NCBI GenBank assembly: GCA_028533045.1
Contig: JAQQAP010000038.1
Span: forward strand, 19,537 to 83,536
Source: Spirochaetales bacterium
GTDB lineage: Bacteria; Spirochaetota; Spirochaetia; DSM-2461
Direction of reading: 5' to 3'
DNA length: 64,000 nucleotides
The notes below the pieces were generated by a model that was not told the origin of the DNA, searched no databases, and was given only the letters and a program-made list of their open reading frames with translations. A program made the position numbers and the translations under genes. This document shows positions 25,122-33,573 of this stretch, piece by piece. Each line of letters opens with the position of its first letter. The stretch's first letter is position 1.

Positions 25122-25191
25122 CGATAGACAATTATCTACAAGGGTGGGATAATCTTATTAAATAGTGTATTATACACAAAGGAGTTAAGTA

Positions 25192-25692
25192 ATGGCAGAA
25201 GATATTAACAAAGTCCTTTTGGTCGGACGATTAACAAGAGATGCGGAACTTTCCTATACAAATTCGGGGTATGCTTTATGTAAATTCAGCATAGCGGTAA
25301 ACAGAAGAAAAAAGCAGGGCGATAACTGGATAGATGAAGCGAACTTCTTTGAATTGACCTTGTGGGGGAAAAGGGCCGAAAGCCTTAACCAGTACCTTAC
25401 CAAAGGGGTACAAATAGCGTGTGAGGGCCAGCTTAAACAAGAACGATGGGAACAGGACGGTCAGAAGCGAAGTAAGGTTTCTGTAGAAGCGGTAAATATC
25501 CAGCTATTAGGCGGTAAATCAAACAACGATCAATCAAATAACAGCGGGGGGAACCCGTCTAACGGCTATCAACAGCAGGGACAGCAGAATAGAGGTACTA
25601 ACCAGTCAACCAACAGTCAACAAAGTTTTGAGAGCTACCAGCCGCCCAGTAGACCGGCGCAAGATCAATACGAGGATGATATTCCTTTTTAG
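25192..25692 (+). CDS. ssb: Single-stranded DNA-binding protein
   Basis: 166 residues, AAAGGAG before ATG. OB-fold N-terminus (INKVLLVGRLTRDAELSYTN, then FSIAVNRRKK and NFFELTLWGKRAE), Gln/Asn/Gly-rich linker from 110, and acidic tip EDDIPF as in bacterial SSB, which binds replication partners. Confidence 0.95.
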   Translation: MAEDINKVLLVGRLTRDAELSYTNSGYALCKFSIAVNRRKKQGDNWIDEANFFELTLWGKRAESLNQYLTKGVQIACEGQLKQERWEQDGQKRSKVSVEAVNIQLLGGKSNNDQSNNSGGNPSNGYQQQGQQNRGTNQSTNSQQSFESYQPPSRPAQDQYEDDIPF

Positions 25693-25702
25693 TGTAACAC
25701 GT

Positions 25703-25759
25703 AACATGTTGACGTATAATTCTGTATTTGGTATCCTGTATATAGGAGGTCAACATGTT
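25703..25759. promoter_or_regulatory. 11-bp inverted repeat flanking the antirepressor promoter, candidate operator pair
   Basis: AACATGTTGAC at 25703-25713 and its exact reverse complement GTCAACATGTT at 25749-25759. Each contains the palindrome AACATGTT. The first covers the -35 box; the second covers the end of the ribosome site and the ATG. This fits an autoregulatory binding site pair or a mRNA hairpin masking translation. Confidence 0.55.
25709..25737 (+). promoter_or_regulatory. Promoter of the antirepressor gene
   Basis: TTGACG, 17-bp spacer, TATCCT, 17 nt upstream of the ATG, overlapping one half of the inverted repeat. Confidence 0.55.
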
Positions 25760-26405
25760 TGACATTGATATAATAGAAAATAGTGGCGTTGAGGTTGTGG
25801 ATTCACGATTGTTGCACAAGGCATTAGGCGTGAGGTCATATCATGCAGATTGGATCAGGCGGCGCATAGAAAATTATGGGTTTGAAGAGGGAAACGATTA
25901 CTTCCTTTCCCAATACTCAAAAATGAGTAATGGGATTAAAACAGGAGGGAAGCTCAAAAAAGACTATTTATTAACATTAGATATGGCTAAAGAGCTTTGT
26001 ATGATTGAAAATACGGACGTTGGGAAGAAGGCACGGCGTTATTTCATACAAGCTGAAAAGGATTTGCAGTCTCATAAGATTGTTAGGATTGCATCTAAAC
26101 ACGTAAGACGTGAACTTACGGATGTTGTCAAAGATTCCGGTGAAAACGAACGAATGCACGGCCACGGTTACGGGAATTATACAAAGCTTGTTTATGTGTT
26201 AACCGGTCTGAACGAAAGAAAAAAATCGTACGGCGCAAAAGACGGGTTTCGCGATACATTGACAAGTGAAGAGTTAAAGCGTGTTCAACAAGCTGAAAAC
26301 ATGATAAAAGCTTTTCTTGATATGGATATGGAGTATAGTGAAATCAAGGATACCGTATCCCCCTTTTTTGAAAAAAGGAAGATTCAAAATTGCGAGCAAA
26401 AATAA
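25755..26405 (+). CDS. AntA/AntB-type antirepressor
   Basis: 216 residues, TAGGAGG before ATG. Residues 10-100 match the AntA/AntB domain (VVDSRLLHKALGVRSYHADW, then RRRIENYGFEEGNDYF and YLLTLDMAKELCMIENTDVG). The C-terminal part (GNYTKLVYVLTGLNERKKSY) resembles a domain found behind antirepressor N-termini. Antirepressors inactivate phage repressors or regulate early genes. It shares with the Rha protein the theme of a temperate lifestyle, although no integrase lies in the window. Confidence 0.75.
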   Translation: MFDIDIIENSGVEVVDSRLLHKALGVRSYHADWIRRRIENYGFEEGNDYFLSQYSKMSNGIKTGGKLKKDYLLTLDMAKELCMIENTDVGKKARRYFIQAEKDLQSHKIVRIASKHVRRELTDVVKDSGENERMHGHGYGNYTKLVYVLTGLNERKKSYGAKDGFRDTLTSEELKRVQQAENMIKAFLDMDMEYSEIKDTVSPFFEKRKIQNCEQK

Positions 26406-26923
26406 CTGTAAACTTTGAAAAAGTAAAGGGCGAGTGGCAAAACAGATTTGCCGCTATTGCCCTGGATGATCTACCTGAACCGGGAAAGGTCTATGAACTG
26501 GTAGAAATCGACGAAGCTTCCGACAAACAACGGAAACTCTTTGAACCGCTTTGTAGGCTATATTTTAATTCATTCTGTTATCCCCATGAAGTGAAAACGT
26601 GGGAAGATTTACGGGATGATATAAAGAAAAGACTTGGTTTAGGTTATTCTCACCTTGAATATGTAGATGAAAACTACCAGATAGTCACTATACCTTTTAA
26701 GAACTGGAAAGAGTCTATACCCGAAAAAGTCCTTTTAGACTTTCAAGGTGGCAACAAATACCGATTAAAGGGAATACTTCGGTCAACAACAACTTATAGC
26801 AGTAATCAGTTTTTCTCCATGACAGACAGCATGATTCGGGAAATGATTTACAATAATGTTATTCATAGTAAGATGGGGAAGAAGTTCGATTCAATACTAA
26901 AAGAAATAGGATTTGAAGAGTAA
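26390..26923 (+). CDS. 177-residue hypothetical protein, possibly recombination-related
   Basis: TTG start with AAGGAAG upstream, overlapping the antirepressor gene. DEASDKQRKLFEPLCRLYF and the C-terminal SNQFFSMTDSMIREMIYNNV are distinctive but not assigned. Weak resemblance in layout to NinB/DUF1367-type phage proteins; not claimed. Neighbours are recombination and modification genes. Confidence 0.55.
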   Translation: MRAKITVNFEKVKGEWQNRFAAIALDDLPEPGKVYELVEIDEASDKQRKLFEPLCRLYFNSFCYPHEVKTWEDLRDDIKKRLGLGYSHLEYVDENYQIVTIPFKNWKESIPEKVLLDFQGGNKYRLKGILRSTTTYSSNQFFSMTDSMIREMIYNNVIHSKMGKKFDSILKEIGFEE

Positions 26924-26930
26924 ATAATCA

Positions 26931-26959
26931 TTGCCACAAAACAAAACATATGTTAAGAT
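26931..26959 (+). promoter_or_regulatory. Promoter of the split methyltransferase unit
   Basis: TTGCCA, 17-bp spacer, TAAGAT. It covers the ATG at 26950, ruling that codon out as a start and supporting TTG 26980. Confidence 0.55.
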
Positions 26960-26979
26960 ACAGTAAAAGGAGATGTATT

Positions 26980-27321
26980 TTGAATATAGCAAACAAGGTT
27001 CAAAGAATAAAAGAAAACGATCAAGATTATGAATTCTACCCCACAACGGAAGACATGGTAAGGGCTGTTTTCAATGATCTACAGATTCATAAAAGGAATG
27101 GATATAAAAAGCTTTTAGACATTGGTGCCGGTGATGGCAATTTGTTTCATATCTGGAATAAACTGATAGATGAAAGATTTCCCCGTAACGAGTACGGATA
27201 CCGTCCAATCATGATGGACGTTGTGACACAATATTATGCCATTGAAAAATCCACTATATTGCTTGAATATCTTCCAAAAGAGGTAATTACAATAGGTACA
27301 GACTTTCTACCAATACTTTGA
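26980..27321 (+). CDS. N-terminal part of a split N6-adenine methyltransferase (SAM-binding motif)
   Basis: 113 residues from TTG 26980 (AAAAGGAG upstream). Motif I KLLDIGAGDGN near residue 40 binds S-adenosylmethionine. FYPTTEDMV near the start is typical of adenine methyltransferases. The catalytic NPPY motif is in the next ORF, in the -1 frame with a TTGA overlap, so two polypeptides or a frameshift product would form the enzyme. Confidence 0.65.
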   Translation: MNIANKVQRIKENDQDYEFYPTTEDMVRAVFNDLQIHKRNGYKKLLDIGAGDGNLFHIWNKLIDERFPRNEYGYRPIMMDVVTQYYAIEKSTILLEYLPKEVITIGTDFLPIL

Positions 27322-28637
27322 TCGATAAGGATATGGATGTCATATTTTGCAATCCACCTTATTCAGAATACCAAGAATGGGCCGAGAAGGCCATATTAGA
27401 AGCAAACACACACATAATGTATCTTGTTATACCTCAGAGATGGAAAGACTCTCATGTGATTAACTTATCTCTACAGAGAAGAGGTGTAGAAGCCAAGGTT
27501 ATTTATTCAGATGATTTCTTAGATGCCCCACGGTCTGCCAGAGCCAAAGTTGATATAATTAAAATTGATTTTCAAGAAGCTTATAGCGATTGGCGAAGAA
27601 CAAAAGGGAAAGGGGCTTTTGATATATGGTTCCAAGATTCCTTTGGTACTTTTGACAAGGTTAAGGAAGAATCAGAAAAAAAAGAAATCCCATTTAAGGA
27701 AAGGTTAGGGTTAGTTCCAGGTCAGAATCTTATAGAACGTATGGAGTTGCTGTATTCAAAAGAGTTATCCAAAATCAGAGATACCTATGATAAGGTATGC
27801 TCTATAGACCCTGAACTGGCGAATGAATTTAACATCTCTATCGATACTATAAAATCTGGAATTAAAGAAAAATTCTCCGGGTTAAAACATAAGTACTGGA
27901 AAGAGCTTTTTGACAATCTCACTAAGATAACCGACAGACTAACGCAAAAGTCACGTGATAACCTTCTCAAGACGCTACAGAACAATGTTGAAGTTGATTT
28001 TTCTGCGGCTAACGCTTATGCAATAGTTCTGTGGGCTATTAAGAACGCTAATGAGTATTATGATGATCAGCTAATAGAGTGTTATGAACGTCTTGTGAAT
28101 AAAGAATCCTGCTTGCTCTATAAGTCAAACAGTCACTTTGTTGATGATACTTGGCGATTTGCTACAGAGAATAGTCATTATTATTTAAATGATAAACTTG
28201 ATTATCGTATTGTAACACATAGGGTTGGCGGGTATTTTAGTGGGGATTCATGGAGAACGTATGACCAAAGATATAATCTTTCCTTACACGCCTATGAATA
28301 TATTCAAGACTTATGTACCATTGCAAAAAATCTAGGGTATGATGTAAACATGATTCCATTAAATTTTGACTGGCAAGCTGGAAATGAGCGGGTGTTTTTA
28401 TATGATACCAACAAGGTTTTTATGAAAGTAAGAGCTTTTAAAAACGGAAACATCCATTTTAAATTTAATCAGGATTTTCTAAGAAAATTCAATGTTGAAT
28501 TCGGTAGGATAAAGGGATGGATTAACAATAAATCACAAGCATCAGAAGAAATGAATATACCAAAAGAAAAAATAGATGAAATATACAAGTCAAATTATCG
28601 AATTGAGGTAGGTCAAAGTAAATTACTTATATCATAA
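27318..28637 (+). CDS. C-terminal part of a split N6-adenine methyltransferase (NPPY catalytic motif)
   Basis: 439 residues from TTG 27318 or ATG 27333. MDVIFCNPPYSEY is near the N-terminus (motif IV, target adenine binding), and YLVIPQRWKDS follows as motif V/VI-like. The remainder is a large helical domain ending in a Tyr/Trp-rich region (YFSGDSWRTYDQRYNLSLHA), perhaps for DNA recognition. It lacks motif I, which sits in the upstream ORF. No restriction endonuclease is adjacent, so an orphan modification enzyme is likely. Confidence 0.65.
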   Translation: MIDKDMDVIFCNPPYSEYQEWAEKAILEANTHIMYLVIPQRWKDSHVINLSLQRRGVEAKVIYSDDFLDAPRSARAKVDIIKIDFQEAYSDWRRTKGKGAFDIWFQDSFGTFDKVKEESEKKEIPFKERLGLVPGQNLIERMELLYSKELSKIRDTYDKVCSIDPELANEFNISIDTIKSGIKEKFSGLKHKYWKELFDNLTKITDRLTQKSRDNLLKTLQNNVEVDFSAANAYAIVLWAIKNANEYYDDQLIECYERLVNKESCLLYKSNSHFVDDTWRFATENSHYYLNDKLDYRIVTHRVGGYFSGDSWRTYDQRYNLSLHAYEYIQDLCTIAKNLGYDVNMIPLNFDWQAGNERVFLYDTNKVFMKVRAFKNGNIHFKFNQDFLRKFNVEFGRIKGWINNKSQASEEMNIPKEKIDEIYKSNYRIEVGQSKLLIS

Positions 28638-28647
28638 AGGGGTAAGG

Positions 28648-29247
28648 ATGATAAAGAGAATAAGAGTTTTAAACGGTGACGCTTACTATGACATGAAGCG
28701 TCAAGGACTTTATACCATAGGTAAAAAACCTAAAAAAGGCGACACGTTCAATGAGACATGGGTAAAAAAATCCATTTTATCCCGGCATTCTCATATTCGA
28801 TGTATACAAGTCGAGTTTGAATTTGAAACGACAAGGCCGGTTCGGGATCAGCTTCTGCGATGTACTCATGGGTTTGTTGAAAAGTATGTTGAGACATCCA
28901 GGCCAGACCGGACGGGGAAACCCAGGGATTTAAACTCTCTTTCTAAATACCTTTTGGTGTTTAATATAGAAGGGATGATTAAAATGTTTCTGGACCGGCT
29001 TTGTTGTCAGACAGAAGTGGACACAAGAAAGCTTGTTGAATCCATAAAGAAAGAAATGATGAATCATGAAGATCCTATTATTCAAGCAATTGGGTTCATG
29101 ATGGTTCCTAAATGTATATGGTATGCAGGATGTAATGAGTTTCAAGAAAAAGACTGTTTTTGTGTAACAAAGAACTATACGCCCCATATCATCGAAAGGA
29201 TACAGAGATATACTGATAACCTTTTGCAGTTGGAGATGGCATTCTAA
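28648..29247 (+). CDS. ThyX-like flavin-dependent thymidylate synthase family protein
   Basis: 199 residues, AAGGGG before ATG. SRHSHIRCIQVEFEF, RPVRDQLLRCTHGFVEKYVE, TSRPDRTGKPRD and DRLCCQTEVDTRKLV, ending in a Cys-rich MVPKCIWYAGCNEF, match divergent phage ThyX-like sequences as I recall them. The classic RHR.....S.R signature is altered (RCTHGF). If active it would make dTMP from dUMP using FAD and methylene-tetrahydrofolate. Confidence 0.45.
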   Translation: MIKRIRVLNGDAYYDMKRQGLYTIGKKPKKGDTFNETWVKKSILSRHSHIRCIQVEFEFETTRPVRDQLLRCTHGFVEKYVETSRPDRTGKPRDLNSLSKYLLVFNIEGMIKMFLDRLCCQTEVDTRKLVESIKKEMMNHEDPIIQAIGFMMVPKCIWYAGCNEFQEKDCFCVTKNYTPHIIERIQRYTDNLLQLEMAF

Positions 29248-29639
29248 TGAAACCCAACGAAAAGAAAGCCAGATCCCTTTATTCTAAACTTGTAAGAGTA
29301 AAGGGATGCTTAAACACAACAGGAACAGCCGAATTCGGCAAATGCTTTACTTGTGGGCGTGTTTTCCCGTTTGAAGTGTTGCAGTGCGGTCATTTTGTTT
29401 CTGGCCGCACCAGCGCACTATTTTTTGAACCTACGAACGCTCATATTCAATGCCCTGAATGTAATTGCACAAAGGGTGGAAACCTGGAAATCTATCACGA
29501 AAAAATGATAAGAAAGTACGGAGAGAAAGAAGTGGAAAGGCTGGAATCTATGAGGCATAAGATCATTAAGATGTACGAATCAGATTACCGTGAATTAGTG
29601 TCTAAATTCCAGTCTGAATTTGAGAGTATAGAATATTAG
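29247..29639 (+). CDS. ninG: NinG/Rap-like recombination endonuclease
   Basis: 130 residues, ATGA-type coupling. Four-Cys/His pattern of the NinG family: GKCFTCGRVF, LQCGHFVSGRTSA, NAHIQCPECNC, followed by GNLEIYHEKMIRKYG. In lambda this protein (Rap) is a Holliday-junction endonuclease acting in recombination. The neighbourhood of recombination genes agrees. Confidence 0.8.
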   Translation: MKPNEKKARSLYSKLVRVKGCLNTTGTAEFGKCFTCGRVFPFEVLQCGHFVSGRTSALFFEPTNAHIQCPECNCTKGGNLEIYHEKMIRKYGEKEVERLESMRHKIIKMYESDYRELVSKFQSEFESIEY

Positions 29640-29666
29640 TTGACATAACGAATTAGTTAATATAAA
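29640..29666 (+). promoter_or_regulatory. Possible promoter
   Basis: TTGACA, 15-bp spacer, TATAAA, in the 67-bp gap after ninG. The spacing is short, so moderate support only. Confidence 0.4.
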
Positions 29667-29706
29667 CTAAAGTTCAAATAAACACACGTAAAAAAGGAGT
29701 TGTTTT

Positions 29707-30102
29707 ATGAAAATAGACGCACAAATGACGCTTTTATTGAATAGTGATGGTTTGGTGTTGGAGTTACACGATAAGGCATCAGGTAGAATGTTCTTTGAGG
29801 GGTCCATGGATCAAGCGCAAACTTGTTTAGTTTTGTCTCGTTGTGGATATACGGATTTTACCGATAGCAAGGTCATGGGCCTTGATGTTGTTGGTAAAAA
29901 ACATGAGTGTGAAAGTTTTCGTTTCCCTATCACCGATAATGAACGGTGGGGAAGTAAGGATGCAATCGCTGATAAATGTCGGCAGATTGTAAAAGAACAA
30001 AAACCAGGATGGAAGCCAGACCTCGATTTTGATAGTCAAACATCCTTTGCCAAAGACGGAGAAGCGTGGTTTGCTTGTACTATTATACGGCGGTGGGTGT
30101 GA
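29707..30102 (+). CDS. 131-residue hypothetical protein
   Basis: AAAAAGGAG before ATG. Beta-rich (MTLLLNSDGLVLELHD), no motif. The stop overlaps the GTG start of the following methyltransferase gene. Confidence 0.55.
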   Translation: MKIDAQMTLLLNSDGLVLELHDKASGRMFFEGSMDQAQTCLVLSRCGYTDFTDSKVMGLDVVGKKHECESFRFPITDNERWGSKDAIADKCRQIVKEQKPGWKPDLDFDSQTSFAKDGEAWFACTIIRRWV

Positions 30103-30839
30103 ACGCACATTCTACCAAAAAAAATCAGTACAATTACAACCGGAAAGATCACGCTATATTTACCCCTCCACCCGTATGTGAATGGTTAGCCAAAATACTT
30201 GAGCCGGAAATTCCCAGAGGGGGAACTATCTTAGACCCGGCCTGTGGCGGTGGGAATCTTCTTGATCCATTTGAGGACACCTATACAACAATAGGATGTG
30301 ATATAGAAGATTACGGAGCAGAACTGGATCACTTTGTGAAAGATGATTTCTTAACATGGAAAGCCGGGGATTATGGAATTGATATTGTTGTTATGAACCC
30401 GCCCTATAACCATACAAAGGAATCAGCGAAAACTTACGGAAGATCAACACTACTCCCGGAACTATTCGCTGATAAGTGTTTTAAGCTATTCGGGACAAAA
30501 GTAAAGATGATCATGTTTACCCCTATGGGTCTGCGGCTTAATATCAGAAAACAGAAAGAATCTCAGGGCAACCGGTACGATAAAATCCGGGATAATTGGG
30601 GGGATATTACGTCTATCGTTTCACTTCCAATGGATATATTTCACAATGTAGACTTTGATCCCAGCAAGCCGGTTCAGATAAGAAACACAAAAAAAGGGAT
30701 AATGAAATCCAATATTCTTAGGAAGGAAACTCAACAGGAAATACTTTTCTTTAATATGCCGGATTTGAAACCTCATTATTGCTTACCGGAAAGTGTACTG
30801 GAAAAATTAAGAGAAACAGATAGGGAGATGTTAAAATGA
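30099..30839 (+). CDS. N6-adenine DNA methyltransferase
   Basis: 246 residues from GTG 30099, chosen over ATG 30066 because it overlaps the upstream stop as GTGA; the ATG lies inside the upstream gene. DHAIFTPPPVCEWLAKIL, motif I TILDPACGGGN, IGCDIED and motif IV IVVMNPPYNH show the beta class of DNA adenine methyltransferases. No cognate nuclease nearby; probably protects phage DNA or regulates expression. Confidence 0.8.
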   Translation: MNAHSTKKNQYNYNRKDHAIFTPPPVCEWLAKILEPEIPRGGTILDPACGGGNLLDPFEDTYTTIGCDIEDYGAELDHFVKDDFLTWKAGDYGIDIVVMNPPYNHTKESAKTYGRSTLLPELFADKCFKLFGTKVKMIMFTPMGLRLNIRKQKESQGNRYDKIRDNWGDITSIVSLPMDIFHNVDFDPSKPVQIRNTKKGIMKSNILRKETQQEILFFNMPDLKPHYCLPESVLEKLRETDREMLK

Positions 30840-30967
30840 TTTTGTATCTGGCAGTAAAGCAGTTGATTTCAGAAGTCGAAACCAACGGTACGGAAGCGGT
30901 CGATTACAGGAAATTTACCAAAAACCTAATCAAGTTGGTAATTGATTACATTTTAGAGAGGGAGTAA
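30836..30967 (+). CDS. 43-residue hypothetical protein
   Basis: ATGA overlap with the methyltransferase gene; the upstream GGGAG of AGGGAGATG serves as ribosome site. Helical product (MILYLAVKQLISEVETNG, ending YILERE). Followed directly by a GTG start. Coupling supports it; function unknown. Confidence 0.5.
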   Translation: MILYLAVKQLISEVETNGTEAVDYRKFTKNLIKLVIDYILERE

Positions 30968-31210
30968 GTGGAGAAAAATGTTTATCTTTATCTCCCCCCG
31001 TTTCAGGTGGAAAGATTAAAGGTTGCGCCGTTACCTTTCCAGTTGGGAGACGATATAATCCAAGTCGGGGAAGTAAGAAGGATAGTAAAAAAACTTACAG
31101 ATAGGGCGTATCTGTGTAATGTATTTATTTATCCGCAGTATGAAGAGTTTGCGGAAAGAGAATTGATGAAAATAGAAAAGGAGCGTAGGAATGGGTCAAG
31201 TTACACTTGA
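30968..31210 (+). CDS. 80-residue hypothetical protein
   Basis: GTG start right after the previous stop, GAGAGGGAG upstream. YLYLPPFQVERLKVAPLPFQ then LGDDIIQVGE. No family recognised. Confidence 0.55.
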   Translation: MEKNVYLYLPPFQVERLKVAPLPFQLGDDIIQVGEVRRIVKKLTDRAYLCNVFIYPQYEEFAERELMKIEKERRNGSSYT

Positions 31211-31634
31211 TAAAGAAGAGTATGACAAGCTTAAAGCGGGATATGACATTTATATTGCGTTAAATCAAGGTGAAGTTGCCGGTATTCATAAGGTCGAATC
31301 TATCAGCAATATAGACAATATTTATGAAATCAACGTTGTGACGTGGAGTGAAAAATACAGTGAGAATTTTACAGCCCATGTAGATAAAGCTATAAAAGAC
31401 AAAGCTAAAGATATGGCTTGTGAAATGGTAAAAGAAACAACAAAAAGAGCTACATCACTGGCAATTGATAATGATCATTTGAAAAATCGTCTTAAGGTAG
31501 AAATAGAAGAAAGGGTATACTGGAAAGAAAACGATTTCAGGAATGTTGCGGCAAAGGAAGAACTCAAAGAAGAACTGGCCTCCTATGTTGGTCTTAAGGG
31601 AGCCTTGAAATGCCTGTTTGGAGGTAGTAAATGA
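31191..31634 (+). CDS. 147-residue hypothetical protein
   Basis: AAAGGAG before ATG, overlapping the previous gene by 20 nt. Charged helical middle (AHVDKAIKDKAKDMACEMVK), C-terminus ALKCLFGGSK. Function unknown. Confidence 0.55.
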   Translation: MGQVTLDKEEYDKLKAGYDIYIALNQGEVAGIHKVESISNIDNIYEINVVTWSEKYSENFTAHVDKAIKDKAKDMACEMVKETTKRATSLAIDNDHLKNRLKVEIEERVYWKENDFRNVAAKEELKEELASYVGLKGALKCLFGGSK

Positions 31635-32374
31635 ACCAAGACGAAGTAAAGAGTATCCTTGATAAATACACTGACCATAAAGAATATACTGTGATATTCT
31701 CCGGTAAAGCAAGCAAAAAGGTAGACGGACTTTATCACCCGGATACCAAAGAAATTATCATTCATAATAAAAACTTCCAGAATGAAAATTCCCTTATTTA
31801 CACGGCACTTCATGAGTTGGCCCATCATATCGACAACATGGAAAACGGAATAGTACAGAGAAACGCCCACGGTGGACAGTGGCCTACAATCCTCCATGAG
31901 TTGATAGAAAAGGCGATTGAAAACCAAGACTTTATCCCTATCGACCCTGAAAAAGTGTCTAATGCGGTCCGGGCTAACAATATGCAGACAAAATATCTTA
32001 AAGAATTTGGAAAAGTCTGTATTCAGCTAATGGATCACTGCATGACAAGAGATTACCCCTTTGAAGATATTTACTTGCGAGTCCTTAAAATGAAAAAGGG
32101 GGAAGTATTAAAGGCTATGAAAGTCTTTGGCCTGGATATTTCCGAAGAGATCGGCCCGGATATGGCAAAGAAAGTAGCCCAGATTAAAAATCCTGCCGAA
32201 AGGGAAGAGGCGATTAAGTCCGGTGAAGTCCCGACAAATACGCCATCCAAGAAAGAAATGGATGAATATGCTTATCTGGAAGCGGAGAAAAAGAAGTTGG
32301 TAAAAACAATTTCTAAGGCTGAATCCCGTCTTGCTGAGATCGAATTAGCACTGGAAGGGAAAAATGATAATTAA
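31631..32374 (+). CDS. Zinc metallopeptidase-like protein (HExxH)
   Basis: 247 residues. TALHELAHHID near residue 60 is a classic HExxH zinc site, with HGGQW 20 residues later as a possible further ligand region. The layout recalls SprT-like or IrrE-like phage zincins. C-terminal 30 residues are coiled coil (EKKKLVKTISKAESRLAEIE). Substrate unknown. Confidence 0.6.
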   Translation: MNQDEVKSILDKYTDHKEYTVIFSGKASKKVDGLYHPDTKEIIIHNKNFQNENSLIYTALHELAHHIDNMENGIVQRNAHGGQWPTILHELIEKAIENQDFIPIDPEKVSNAVRANNMQTKYLKEFGKVCIQLMDHCMTRDYPFEDIYLRVLKMKKGEVLKAMKVFGLDISEEIGPDMAKKVAQIKNPAEREEAIKSGEVPTNTPSKKEMDEYAYLEAEKKKLVKTISKAESRLAEIELALEGKNDN

Positions 32375-32573
32375 ACCCAAATGTCCGCACTGCGGGGAAA
32401 CCGTCACTGTAAATGTCAAAAAAGTTGAAAAGCTGGAAAAAGAAAACGCTGAGTTGAAAAAGCAGATATTTGAACTTAAAGCTCTATTTGAAATGAATCA
32501 GTCGGGACAAAGTGCGCAAGATTGGGCGTATAATCATATGATGAATAATTTTTTATTTGGAGGTGGAAAGTGA
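32364..32573 (+). CDS. Small zinc-ribbon coiled-coil protein
   Basis: 69 residues; PKCPHCGETVTVNVKKVEKL gives a CxxC knuckle followed by a coiled coil (EKENAELKKQIFELKALFEM). Short overlap with its neighbours. Function unknown. Confidence 0.55.
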   Translation: MIIKPKCPHCGETVTVNVKKVEKLEKENAELKKQIFELKALFEMNQSGQSAQDWAYNHMMNNFLFGGGK

Positions 32574-32773
32574 AAAAGTTTAGAGTCGTTCGACAATTAA
32601 CAAAGGAAGAGAGAGCTGGAGCCGACGATAAAGTGCAACCGGGGAACATCGTATATCTTTTTAAAGGTTGTACATATGGGTGTATTTCACACAATGGAAT
32701 GGCTGTTAGTCATAAGCCGGATGATGGACCTTTTTTTGAGATGCCCTGCGACACATTGGAGGAAATAAAGTGA
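32570..32773 (+). CDS. 67-residue hypothetical protein
   Basis: GTGA-coupled start, GGAGG upstream. KFRVVRQLTKEERAGADDKV then GNIVYLFKGCTYGCIS: a beta-type small phage protein of unknown role. Confidence 0.55.
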   Translation: MKKFRVVRQLTKEERAGADDKVQPGNIVYLFKGCTYGCISHNGMAVSHKPDDGPFFEMPCDTLEEIK

Positions 32774-33066
32774 AAATCTACATAAGCGGCCCCATAACCG
32801 GTACTGATGATTATTATGAGCGATTCGCTGATAAGGAAAAGGAAATGAGAAAGATTTTCCCTAAATCGGATATAATTAACCCCGTAAGATCATGCGCCGA
32901 AGCCGGGTTAAGAGACGGAGAGCATAGCTGGAAAGAATTTATGAATCACTGTGTTTATGTTCTCCGTGGATGTTCCCATATTGTTATGATCCCAGGATGG
33001 GAAAATTCTCGTGGAGCGTGTGTTGAATATTATCTTGCGAAAGAGCTTGAATTATCGTTTATATAG
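32770..33066 (+). CDS. DUF4406-like (nucleoside deoxyribosyltransferase-fold) protein
   Basis: 98 residues. KIYISGPITGTDDYYERF at the N-terminus and DIINPVRSCAEAG, then HIVMIPGWENSRGACVEYYL, match the DUF4406 family, related to nucleoside 2-deoxyribosyltransferases. Likely acts on nucleotides; activity unproven. GTG start, GGAGG upstream. Confidence 0.8.
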   Translation: MKIYISGPITGTDDYYERFADKEKEMRKIFPKSDIINPVRSCAEAGLRDGEHSWKEFMNHCVYVLRGCSHIVMIPGWENSRGACVEYYLAKELELSFI

Positions 33067-33074
33067 GAGAAGGT

Positions 33075-33374
33075 ATGAAGTTAGACGAAACATTTAGTAT
33101 TGTTGAAACGCCTCATGGAGTTGATCTTGTGCGGTTAGTAATGGGGTCTGACAAAGAAGGAAACCCCAAAGAAAAAGAGGAAAGACGTCATTACGGTGCG
33201 GTCTATCAAGCACTACAGGGTTATCTTAACTGGAAGATAGAAACAGATATGGAGAGTACCCCTTTTATTGCTTCTATTCAGAAAGTGATTGATACGATCA
33301 ACGAAACCGAGAAGATGATAAAGGATAATTTCTGTGTATATGTAAAAACAGCCAGGGGGAAAGATAATGGATGA
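33075..33374 (+). CDS. 99-residue hypothetical protein
   Basis: TAGGAGA before ATG. KEEERRHYGAVYQALQGYLN is a notable central helix. Similar short proteins occur in many siphophages without known function. Confidence 0.55.
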   Translation: MKLDETFSIVETPHGVDLVRLVMGSDKEGNPKEKEERRHYGAVYQALQGYLNWKIETDMESTPFIASIQKVIDTINETEKMIKDNFCVYVKTARGKDNG

Positions 33375-33573
33375 TTATATCGGATTTGAAGGACTAGGGA
33401 ATGACATTGAGTTCTGTCAGATAGATGAAAGCGATAAAGCCTATAAAGTTCAGATTGTTGGTGAAGAAATAGAACTGTGGCTTCCTAAGTCTGTATTTGA
33501 TGATTCTGGCTGTCTTACTGAGGCCGGATGTGAGATATTCTATATCAATTATGCGGAGGCTATTGGTGAATAA
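33367..33573 (+). CDS. 68-residue hypothetical protein
   Basis: Overlaps the previous gene by eight bases, AGGGGGAAAGATA before ATG. IELWLPKSVFDDSGCLTEAG is the recognisable core. Acidic; function unknown. Confidence 0.55.
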   Translation: MDDYIGFEGLGNDIEFCQIDESDKAYKVQIVGEEIELWLPKSVFDDSGCLTEAGCEIFYINYAEAIGE

